DNA of 5,119 nucleotides from the NCBI GenBank assembly GCA_018701105.1, contig JABIWD010000034.1:1-5119 (forward strand), written 5' to 3'. The notes under the pieces are model-generated. The model did not search any database. It was given only the letters and a program-made list of their open reading frames with translations, and was not told where the DNA came from. Each line of letters starts with the position of its first letter. The first letter of the stretch is position 1. The DNA is from Candidatus Uhrbacteria bacterium (lineage in GTDB: Bacteria; Patescibacteriota; Patescibacteriia; UBA9934; UBA11717). Positions 1 to 5,119 of the stretch are shown here, piece after piece. A program made the position numbers and the translations under genes.

Positions 1-1
1 A

Positions 2-1762
2 GAATTTTCAGAGGCATTGAGTCTTCCGATCGCCAAGGTAATGCAGGAGCTCATGCGTGCGGGTATCCTAGCGTCACTAAACGAGCAAATTGATTTTGAC
101 ACAGCGGCAATTATTGCTGAAGACCTCGGATTCATCGCTGAGCGAAAAGAGGGAACAGAAGAGGATGTAGCTGACGAGGGGGTTGATAGACTCGCGGAGG
201 TGTTAGCAGCTGAAGACAAGAAGGATCTGTTGGACCGTCCACCGGTTATCGTTGTGATGGGACACGTTGATCACGGAAAAACACTTTTGCTAGACTCCAT
301 TCGATCTACAAATATCGTTGATACTGAGTCTGGTGGAATTACACAGCATATCGGTGCCTATCAGGTTTTGCGAAAGGGCCGAGACATGACATTTATCGAT
401 ACGCCTGGACATGAAGCCTTCACAGTGATGCGATCGCGTGGTGCGAAGGTTGCTGACATGGCTATTTTGGTAGTTGCTGCTGACGACGGAGTACAACCTC
501 AGACTCGCGAGGCAATCGACATCGTTAAAGCGGCGAAACTTCCTTTCGTTGTAGCGATTAACAAGATTGATAAACCTGAAGCGAATTTAGATAAGATTCG
601 AAACCAGCTTTCTGAACTCGGTTTGATTTCAGAGGAATGGGGAGGAGATACTGTGATGGTTGGAGTGTCTGCAAAGACTGGCGAGAACATTGACCAGCTT
701 TTGGACATGCTTCTACTCGTTGCTGACATTGAAAAAGCGAAGATCGTAGCAAATCCAAAGCGTCGTGCTATTGGAACGATTATTGAGTCCCACGTTGATA
801 AAGGGCAGGGTCCTGTAGCTACCGTATTGGTGCAGACCGGATCTCTTTCAACCGGAGACGTGCTTGGTGTCCGTGGAGTGAACTACGGTCGAGTGCGTGC
901 CATGAAGACTTGGGATGGGCAGGATACAAAAAAGGCTGCCCCGTCGACTCCGGTTCGAATTTTAGGATTCAAATCAGCACCTTCCATCGGGGATATTCTG
1001 GAAGTTCCAGTGAAGGCAAAAGATTTACAAAAATTGAAGGCTCAGCCATCACGCAAGGTTGGTGTGCAGGAGATGACTGTTCGTAAAACTAAGGCTGTTC
1101 AGGATGGTGAAGAAGATAGCGGTGACGAACAGAAAGTTATTTTAAACCTTATTATCCGATCAGACGTTTTAGGTTCGCTTGAGGCATTGCTTGGAATGAT
1201 CGAAAAGATCGATAACCCTCACGTCGGTGTGAAGGTTGTGTCTAAGGGTCTTGGAACGATCAACGAATCAGATGTGTTGTCCGCTGAGGCGACAGATGCA
1301 ATGCTTATTGCCTTTGGTGTTAAGCCCTCGTCTGCTGCGTCTCGGTTAGCACGTGATAAAAACGTTGATATTCATGAGTACAAGGTGATCTACAAGCTAT
1401 TCGAAGAAGTTGTAGAAAAGTTGAAGATTTTGATTCCTGCTGAGAAGGTTTACACAGAGCTCGGATCAGTAAAGGTGCTCGCTATCTTCCAAAAGCTCGT
1501 TAAGGGAATGGTTGTGGGTGGTGCTGTAAGTAAAGGGTCTGTTGCCGTCGGTGCTACTGCTCGTGTCGTGCGAGACGATGTAGTTATTGCCGAAGGACGG
1601 ATCAACTCTCTTCAAGCCGGAAAGGTAGACGTGAAGGATGTGCTGGAAGGTCAGCAATGTGGAATCGGGTTTACCGGAAAGGCAAAGATCGAAGAGGGAG
1701 ATGTACTTGAAATCTATACTGAGGAAGAACACGCTCGTACACTGGAAGTCCCAGGAGCGTAG
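2..1762 (+). CDS. infB: Translation initiation factor IF-2, 5'-truncated by window edge
   Basis: GTPase that brings initiator fMet-tRNA to the 30S subunit and promotes subunit joining. The frame is open from base 2 with no stop, so the gene enters from the left; the TTG at 17 is internal, because the IF-2 N2 fold (an LMRAG-type helix and the IDFDTA segment) already runs through bases 2-135. An acidic linker follows, then the G domain: G1 GHVDHGKT (260-283), switch I with GGITQHIG, G3 DTPGHEAF with its catalytic His (398-421), G4 NKID (560-571), G5 SAK (668-676). Next come beta-barrel domain II (about 760-1020), a short acidic linker (1097-1132), IF-2 domain III (about 1136-1450) and the C-terminal fMet-tRNA-binding barrel to the TAG stop. 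About 586 residues are visible, against about 890 in E. coli; a short N-terminus is typical of compact bacterial forms, but its real length is outside the window. No rbfA follows; the next gene is convergent. Confidence 0.98.
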   Translation, partial: EFSEALSLPIAKVMQELMRAGILASLNEQIDFDTAAIIAEDLGFIAERKEGTEEDVADEGVDRLAEVLAAEDKKDLLDRPPVIVVMGHVDHGKTLLLDSIRSTNIVDTESGGITQHIGAYQVLRKGRDMTFIDTPGHEAFTVMRSRGAKVADMAILVVAADDGVQPQTREAIDIVKAAKLPFVVAINKIDKPEANLDKIRNQLSELGLISEEWGGDTVMVGVSAKTGENIDQLLDMLLLVADIEKAKIVANPKRRAIGTIIESHVDKGQGPVATVLVQTGSLSTGDVLGVRGVNYGRVRAMKTWDGQDTKKAAPSTPVRILGFKSAPSIGDILEVPVKAKDLQKLKAQPSRKVGVQEMTVRKTKAVQDGEEDSGDEQKVILNLIIRSDVLGSLEALLGMIEKIDNPHVGVKVVSKGLGTINESDVLSAEATDAMLIAFGVKPSSAASRLARDKNVDIHEYKVIYKLFEEVVEKLKILIPAEKVYTELGSVKVLAIFQKLVKGMVVGGAVSKGSVAVGATARVVRDDVVIAEGRINSLQAGKVDVKDVLEGQQCGIGFTGKAKIEEGDVLEIYTEEEHARTLEVPGA

Positions 1763-1783
1763 AGTTATAGCAAAAGTATAAAA

Positions 1784-1812
1784 GAAAGAGAGCCTGCGTG
1801 GGCTCTTTTTTC
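1784..1812 (+). terminator. Rho-independent terminator of infB, probably bidirectional
   Basis: AGAGCC (1789-1794) pairs with GGCTCT (1801-1806) around the six-base loop TGCGTG. The stem can extend outward through A-T and G-T pairs into the following T run (1805-1811). It begins 21 bases after the infB stop codon. Read on the minus strand, the same stem is followed by a T-rich stretch (CTCTTTCTTTTATAC), so it could also stop transcription from the convergent minus-strand gene. Confidence 0.88.
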
Positions 1813-1824
1813 TTATAAGCAGCA

Positions 1825-1852
1825 GCCCCGCACCTCGAGTGAGGAGCGGGGC
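1825..1852 (-). terminator. GC-rich hairpin at the 3' end of the minus-strand gene
   Basis: GCCCCGC (1825-1831) pairs with GCGGGGC (1846-1852). After an A-A mismatch, CCTC (1833-1836) pairs with GAGG (1841-1844) around loop GAGT. It starts 11 bases beyond the minus-strand gene's TAA stop (1864-1866), which fits a terminator or 3'-end protecting hairpin of that transcript. No T run follows directly on the minus strand, so it may act together with the neighbouring infB terminator stem rather than alone. The hairpin is seen; its role is inferred. Confidence 0.5.
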
Positions 1853-1863
1853 ACGAGCGTGAA

Positions 1864-2440
1864 TTACGCAGGTCTGGGAATTGTTGTCTCTCGGGTGGGC
1901 TCTTCGTCGTCGACAGTGAAAGAGTTGGGAAGAATGAGCGGATGTACTGTGTCTCGGTATGCGATTTCGTCGTTTGCCTTATTGCGCCATCCCCAGCCCC
2001 ACTGGTGAATGAAATTCACACATTCGGGAGTTTTCATATCAATACCCATATCGATGAGGTCACGATTGCGTCCAAATTGGATCAGCGGACAGCGTCGCCC
2101 CCCCCATTTTGAAAAATGTAGGAATGCGGATGAGCCTTCCTTGAATGCGCAAGATGGTGATTCGCCTACTGCCTTGAAGTTCGTGGATTGGGACGATTGT
2201 CTCGAGTCCTGGTTTGTTTGACCAGCACGATTCAATTCCGCTCATTCCCGATAGACCGTCTTTGAAGCACGCCTTCTCTACAGCAAGCACATCTTCCGGA
2301 TCCAGTCCGTTGATGGTTTTTGGAAGTGCGTACAGGGCGATACCGGGCAGTCTCGGTCCCCATGCTGCCGTCATGGTAGCGAGCTTCAAGAGGTCGTAAC
2401 GCGGATCGTGCCAACAAGGTTTCAGACCGGAAGTGGTCAT
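1864..2440 (-). pseudogene. Uncharacterised protein gene split by a single-base frameshift
   Basis: I do not recognise this protein. The first frame starts at ATG 2440, seven bases after a weak AAAGAG ribosome-binding site and about 52 bases after the predicted transcription start, and runs to TGA at 2060-2062 (126 codons). The last part is open in another frame ending at TAA 1864-1866. Removing one base joins them into 191 residues. The start has a segment like LLKLATMTAAWGPRLPG; the end is tryptophan-rich (QWGWGW) with an acidic-then-basic tail ending RPA. No signal peptide or membrane helix is evident. The shift could lie in the G8 run (2098-2105), or earlier near 2170-2185: the stretch 2110-2180 has more G-starting codons in the downstream frame than in the upstream one. 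An upstream TTG at 2509 would precede the predicted transcript start, so I reject it. Plus-strand frames here look like shadows. It could be a decayed gene, a phase-variable gene or a sequencing error. Confidence 0.55.
2098..2105 (-). repeat. Homopolymer of eight G (C8 on the plus strand)
   Basis: Eight consecutive C on the plus strand, read as G8 in the minus-strand gene, in the codons around K-M-G-G. A run of seven would let the upstream frame pass directly into the downstream frame (giving K-M-G-G-R-R-C-P). It is the most obvious site for polymerase slippage, or for a homopolymer read error, in this window. Confidence 0.9.
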
Positions 2441-2499
2441 GACAATACTCTTTGAAATTTGTGGAGGAACGTATGGGACCTGTCTTTTTAGACCGCCTT

Positions 2500-2528
2500 T
2501 TTCTACCAATATTCGGCAACTTTGTCAA
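2500..2528 (-). promoter_or_regulatory. Sigma70-like promoter of the minus-strand gene
   Basis: On the minus strand a perfect TTGACA -35 box (2528-2523) is followed after 17 bases by TAGAAA (2505-2500), matching four of six -10 positions. Transcription would start near 2493, giving a leader of about 52 bases to ATG 2440. The -35 box overlaps that of the divergent trxA promoter. Confidence 0.6.
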
Positions 2529-2550
2529 TCCATCATCCGCTTGTTACAAT
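2522..2550 (+). promoter_or_regulatory. Sigma70-like extended -10 promoter of trxA-trxB
   Basis: TTGTCA (2522-2527, five of six -35 positions), a 17-base spacer and TACAAT (2545-2550, five of six -10 positions), with the extended -10 element TG at 2542-2543. Transcription would start near 2557, giving a leader of about 57 bases before trxA. The -35 box occupies the same bases as the -35 of the minus-strand promoter. Confidence 0.65.
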
Positions 2551-2572
2551 GCCACAGCTATAGGGTCCTCAT

Positions 2573-2612
2573 CGACTCAACGACTTAGCCACTTAATGAC
2601 TTAATAACTTTA
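2573..2612 (+). repeat. Five degenerate 8-base tandem repeats in the trxA leader
   Basis: Consecutive units CGACTCAA, CGACTTAG, CCACTTAA, TGACTTAA and TAACTTTA (consensus YGACTTAA) end two bases before the trxA ATG. A more decayed unit (GTCCTCAT, 2565-2572) may precede them. They fill most of the predicted 5' leader, leaving no room for a purine-rich Shine-Dalgarno sequence. Confidence 0.7.
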
Positions 2613-2613
2613 T

Positions 2614-2925
2614 ATGGATCTTACAGCTGACTCTTTTGACGCAACTGTTTTGCAAGCACAGAATGTTGTTCTGGTAGACTTCTGGGCTCCATGGTGTGGT
2701 CCTTGTAAGGTTATGAGTCCTGTCGTGGATGAGCTTGCGAGTGAAATGGATGGAGTTACGATCGGAAAGGTTAACGTTGACGACAACGCTGAATTGGCGC
2801 GACAGTTTAACGTTCTATCTATCCCAACTTTTATTGTTTTCAAATCAGGACAGGTTGTTGAGCAGTTTTCAGGATCGATGAGTAAAGACGCGCTAAAAGA
2901 AAAGCTTGAAAAGCACGCAGCGTAA
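2614..2925 (+). CDS. trxA: Thioredoxin
   Basis: Small cytoplasmic disulfide reductase that donates electrons to enzymes such as ribonucleotide reductase and repairs oxidised protein thiols. The 103-residue product is full length for a bacterial thioredoxin (about 105-110). It has the classic active site WCGPC with the redox pair Cys28 and Cys31, the buried Asp22 in VDFWAPWC, Lys52 in the GKVNVD strand, and the cis-proline Pro71 in SIPTF. There is no signal peptide, so it is cytoplasmic. The ATG at 2614 gives the normal thioredoxin N-terminus; no Shine-Dalgarno sequence precedes it, only the AT-rich repeat leader. It is the first gene of an operon with its own reductase, trxB, whose ATG is 6 bases after the TAA stop. 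I assign trxA by sequence and by this pairing. Confidence 0.97.
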   Translation: MDLTADSFDATVLQAQNVVLVDFWAPWCGPCKVMSPVVDELASEMDGVTIGKVNVDDNAELARQFNVLSIPTFIVFKSGQVVEQFSGSMSKDALKEKLEKHAA

Positions 2926-2931
2926 ATTTAT

Positions 2932-3855
2932 ATGGAAGAACGCAACGTCATAATTATTGGGTCTGGTCCTGCTGGGTACACAGCGGCGATTTATTGTGGT
3001 CGTGCTGACATGAAGCCTTTGATGATCGCAGGGCAACAGCCTGGTGGTCAGCTTATGTTGACGAGCGACGTCGAGAATTGGCCCGGCGAGCCTGACGGAG
3101 TGCTCGGACCGGATCTTATGGAGCGCTTGAAGAAGCAGGCTTTGAAATTCGACACAGAAATGGTCGATGACTTGGTAACGGAAGTTGATTTTTCGTCATC
3201 ACCGTTTATAGTTAAGACCGCAGATAAAGAGTTTTCTGCAAAAGCTGTGATTATCGCTACAGGAGCGAGTGCTATGTGGTTGAATATTCCGGGAGAGGAT
3301 CGATTACAGGGTAAGGGAGTATCTGCGTGTGCTACTTGTGACGGATTTTTCTTCCGCGATAAGCATGTAGTTGTGATCGGTGGAGGTGACTCGGCTGCTG
3401 AGGAAGCTACGTTCCTTACGAAGTTCGCGTCAAAGGTTACGCTGCTCGTAAGGCGTGGCGAAATGCGAGCTTCCAAGATCATGCAGAAACGCGTGATGGA
3501 TAACGAGAAGATTGAAGTACTCTTTAATACTGAAGCCGTTGAGCTTTTGGGAGAGGAAAGAGTGCAAGGAGTGAAGATCAAAAATAACGAAACCGGAGAT
3601 GAGTCTACACTCGACGTCGAAGGATATTTCGCGGCGATCGGACATAAACCGACAACGGAATTGTTTAAAGATATTTTGGAACTTGATCCGAAGGGTTACA
3701 TTAAGCACGCGCCTGATTCTACAAAGACAAACATCGAAGGGGTGTTCGCTGCAGGTGATGTAGTTGATCCATGGTATCGCCAAGCGATTACGGCTGCGGG
3801 ACTCGGATGTATGGCAGCGCTTGAGGCTGAACGTTACTTGGCTGCAAAAGAATAG
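2932..3855 (+). CDS. trxB: Thioredoxin reductase (NADPH, FAD flavoprotein)
   Basis: Low-molecular-weight FAD enzyme that passes electrons from NADPH to the thioredoxin encoded just upstream. At 307 residues it is full length. Order of motifs: FAD-binding GSGPAG (10-15), GGQL (38-41), the ATG-type strand AVIIATGA (105-112), redox centre CATC (Cys133 and Cys136, followed by Asp137), NADPH-binding GGGDSA (150-155), and the second FAD motif AAGDV (273-277) followed by YRQAITAAG. In place of the HRR motif it has VRRGEMRA. Arg174, Arg175 and Arg179, which in the family hold the 2'-phosphate of NADPH, are kept, so NADPH is the likely donor. There is no Shine-Dalgarno sequence; the start reads TTTATATGGA, identical over ten bases to the trxA start, and translation may be coupled to trxA termination. 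The gene ends at TAG with a strong terminator 18 bases later. Confidence 0.97.
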   Translation: MEERNVIIIGSGPAGYTAAIYCGRADMKPLMIAGQQPGGQLMLTSDVENWPGEPDGVLGPDLMERLKKQALKFDTEMVDDLVTEVDFSSSPFIVKTADKEFSAKAVIIATGASAMWLNIPGEDRLQGKGVSACATCDGFFFRDKHVVVIGGGDSAAEEATFLTKFASKVTLLVRRGEMRASKIMQKRVMDNEKIEVLFNTEAVELLGEERVQGVKIKNNETGDESTLDVEGYFAAIGHKPTTELFKDILELDPKGYIKHAPDSTKTNIEGVFAAGDVVDPWYRQAITAAGLGCMAALEAERYLAAKE

Positions 3856-3873
3856 AAATAACATGAAATAGAA

Positions 3874-3904
3874 AAAGAGAGCCGCGTAAATCGCGGTTCT
3901 TTTT
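3874..3904 (+). terminator. Rho-independent terminator of the trxA-trxB operon
   Basis: A 13-pair stem (3874-3886 with 3892-3904): core CCGCG/CGCGG around loop TAAAT, with wobble and A-T pairs extending outward into the T run TTCTTTTT. The ascending arm begins AAAGAGAGCC, the same ten bases as in the infB terminator. Confidence 0.92.
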
Positions 3905-3930
3905 GATTCTTACCGGTGATTCTGTAGTTA

Positions 3931-3949
3931 TTGGTCAACCAAATATACT
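3931..3949 (+). promoter_or_regulatory. Candidate gdh promoter with an overlapping inverted repeat
   Basis: TATACT (3944-3949) matches five of six -10 positions and would start transcription near 3956, leaving only about 14 bases before the ATG at 3970. No good -35 lies 16-18 bases upstream. Directly upstream is the inverted repeat TTGGT-CA-ACCAA (3931-3942), placed where an activator or repressor could contact the promoter. A second possible -10, TAATAT (3956-3961), would make the transcript nearly leaderless. Function is inferred only. Confidence 0.35.
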
Positions 3950-3969
3950 GCGTGGTAATATGAATTCAT

Positions 3970-5119
3970 ATGAAAAATCCATTTGAAAATGCACTAAACC
4001 AAATCCGTCGTGCAGCCGATGTCACTGATGTGAAGGCTGATGTGATTTCTATCCTTTCGCATCCTATGCGTGAAGTTCGTGTGTCTATCCCGCTTAAGCG
4101 TGACGATGGATCGCTCGAGATGATCGAAGGTTTCCGCGTTCAGCACAATAATTGGCGTGGTCCGTTTAAGGGAGGTATTCGGTATCATCAGGACGTTGAT
4201 ATTCATGAAGTGAAGGCGCTTGCTACATGGATGACGTTTAAAACTGCTATCGCGGGCATTCCAATGGGTGGTGGAAAGGGCGGAGTAACGTTTAATCCGA
4301 AAGAATATTCGCAAGCGGAGATCGAGCGCGTTACCCGAGCGTGGGTTCGGGCAATGGACGGAGTGATCGGGCCAACAGTTGATGTTCCGGCACCAGACGT
4401 GAATACACGACCACAGGAGATGGTGTGGATTGCAGACGAGTTTGGTAACCCGGCTGTGACAACTGGAAAGCCAATTGAGGCTGGCGGGTCGGAAGGTCGA
4501 GGTGAGGCGACAGCGCAAGGAGGTTATTATGTTTTAGATGAGTTGTTTGAGGATCTTTCACTCGAACCCGAGATGAAGACGGTTGCAATTCAAGGGTTCG
4601 GAAACGCTGGTCGAACATTCGCACGGATCGCTACTCGTCATGAGTGGAAGGTTATAGCTGTGTCAGACTCTCGAGGTGCAGTCTACAATCCAGAGGGTCT
4701 AGATGTTGAGGCTTTAGAGCGTCATAAGGATGAGACTCGATCGGTTGTTGGATTTGAGGGGGCGCAAGAGATGACTAACGAGGCAATCTTGGAGCTTGAG
4801 TGCGGACTGCTTGCGCCAGCTGCCCTTGAGAACGTGATTACGCAAGAGAATGCACCTCGTATCCAGGCAAAGGTTGTGTTGGAGCTTGCAAATGGCCCGA
4901 CTACTCCGGAGGCAGACGACATTTTATTTGAAAAAGGTATTCATGTTGTGCCAGATGTATTGGCAAATGCAGGTGGTGTGACGGTTAGCTATTTTGAGTG
5001 GGAGCAGAACATGAAAGATGAGAAGTGGACGGCACCTGACGTTGATGCGAAATTGAAGACCGCTATGGCTGATGCCGCTCGTCAGACTTGGGACCGTGCA
5101 CGTGAGTATAAAACGGATC
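3970..5119 (+). CDS. gdhA: Glutamate dehydrogenase, 3'-truncated by window edge
   Basis: Catalyses reversible oxidative deamination of glutamate to 2-oxoglutarate and ammonium; member of the Glu/Leu/Phe/Val dehydrogenase family. 383 residues are visible of a usual 410-420, so roughly 30-40 are missing. Substrate domain: RGPFKGGIR (63-71), Lys91, PMGGGKGG (98-105) and DVPAPDVNT (138-146). The spacing Lys67-Lys91-Lys103-Asp143 equals the catalytic set Lys89-Lys113-Lys125-Asp165 of Clostridium symbiosum GDH. Lys67, which binds the side-chain carboxylate and is lost in leucine dehydrogenases, and Ser340 in NAGGVTVS argue for glutamate. Rossmann motif GFGNAG (209-214) and acidic Asp233 at the end of the next strand suggest NAD rather than NADP. 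The start pattern (NPFENAL, RVQHNNWRGPFKGG) resembles short hexameric archaeal-type GDHs. The ATG at 3970 has no Shine-Dalgarno sequence. The gene follows the trxB terminator, so it is probably transcribed separately. Confidence 0.95.
   Translation, partial: MKNPFENALNQIRRAADVTDVKADVISILSHPMREVRVSIPLKRDDGSLEMIEGFRVQHNNWRGPFKGGIRYHQDVDIHEVKALATWMTFKTAIAGIPMGGGKGGVTFNPKEYSQAEIERVTRAWVRAMDGVIGPTVDVPAPDVNTRPQEMVWIADEFGNPAVTTGKPIEAGGSEGRGEATAQGGYYVLDELFEDLSLEPEMKTVAIQGFGNAGRTFARIATRHEWKVIAVSDSRGAVYNPEGLDVEALERHKDETRSVVGFEGAQEMTNEAILELECGLLAPAALENVITQENAPRIQAKVVLELANGPTTPEADDILFEKGIHVVPDVLANAGGVTVSYFEWEQNMKDEKWTAPDVDAKLKTAMADAARQTWDRAREYKTD

Noticed and set aside
2009..2399. Plus-strand frames of 70 and 61 codons opposite the minus-strand gene.
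   Set aside because: Their serine- and alanine-rich products look like reverse-strand shadows. The minus strand has a better promoter, start and 3' hairpin.
2441..2509. Extending the minus-strand gene upstream to a TTG at 2509 (23 more codons).
   Set aside because: The TTG lies upstream of the predicted transcription start (near 2493) and overlaps the -10 region. ATG 2440 has a weak ribosome-binding site at a suitable distance.
2473..2604. A 43-codon plus-strand frame (ATG 2473, TAA 2602-2604) with a good GGAGG site at 2463-2467, five bases before the ATG.
   Set aside because: It overlaps the divergent promoters and the trxA leader repeats, has no promoter of its own, and its product shows no recognisable pattern. 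The GGAGG lies antisense to the minus-strand leader and is probably chance.
3905..3923. Direct repeat GATTCT at 3905-3910 and 3918-3923, flanking ACCGGT.
   Set aside because: It is short and AT-rich with no further copies, so chance is the simplest explanation.
3960..3986. A short frame ATG-AAT-TCA to TGA overlapping the gdh start in another frame.
   Set aside because: It is only eight codons with no support. The gdh frame from ATG 3970 matches the family N-terminus.
3994..4922. Minus-strand frames of 174, 97 and 66 codons opposite gdh.
   Set aside because: They are shadows of the glutamate dehydrogenase frame, which is open throughout with all family motifs.
1..5119. A novel defence system, mobile element, CRISPR array or RNA gene.
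   Set aside because: I read both strands and found no terminal repeats with a transposase, no regularly spaced repeats, and no tRNA or rRNA pattern. The only uncharacterised element is the broken minus-strand gene.

Overview
The window is a stretch of ordinary bacterial housekeeping DNA with one small uncharacterised, frame-broken gene in the middle. Several traits suggest a reduced-genome bacterium of the Candidate Phyla Radiation (Patescibacteria): an apparently compact IF-2, very short intergenic gaps, plus-strand starts with no Shine-Dalgarno sequence, and short AAAGAGAGCC-type terminator hairpins. This placement is inference from protein character and architecture, not from a search. No in-frame TGA is needed to read any of the four recognised genes, so nothing here points to a recoded stop.

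Layout: (1) 2-1762, plus strand, the C-terminal part of translation initiation factor IF-2 (infB). It enters from the left edge and ends at a rho-independent terminator (1784-1812). (2) A second, GC-rich hairpin (1825-1852), then a convergent minus-strand gene (1864-2440) of unknown function. Its reading frame is interrupted by a shift that must lie somewhere between about 2098 and 2185; the span includes a run of eight G (minus strand). (3) A control region (2441-2613) with divergent sigma70-like promoters whose -35 boxes lie on the same seven bases, followed by a leader made of degenerate 8-base repeats. (4) 2614-3855, plus strand, the operon trxA-trxB (thioredoxin and thioredoxin reductase), 6 bases apart, closed by a strong terminator (3874-3904). 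(5) 3970-5119, plus strand, a glutamate dehydrogenase gene (Glu/Leu/Phe/Val dehydrogenase family) running off the right edge.

How the genes work together: TrxB reduces TrxA with NADPH, giving a complete cytoplasmic disulfide-reducing pair. Glutamate dehydrogenase links 2-oxoglutarate and ammonium to glutamate and is probably its own transcription unit. IF-2 belongs to translation initiation and has no functional tie to the others. I see no mobile element, CRISPR array, tRNA, rRNA or defence system. The points most worth checking are the broken minus-strand gene, the mutually exclusive divergent promoters, the repeat-built trxA leader, and the lack of Shine-Dalgarno sequences.
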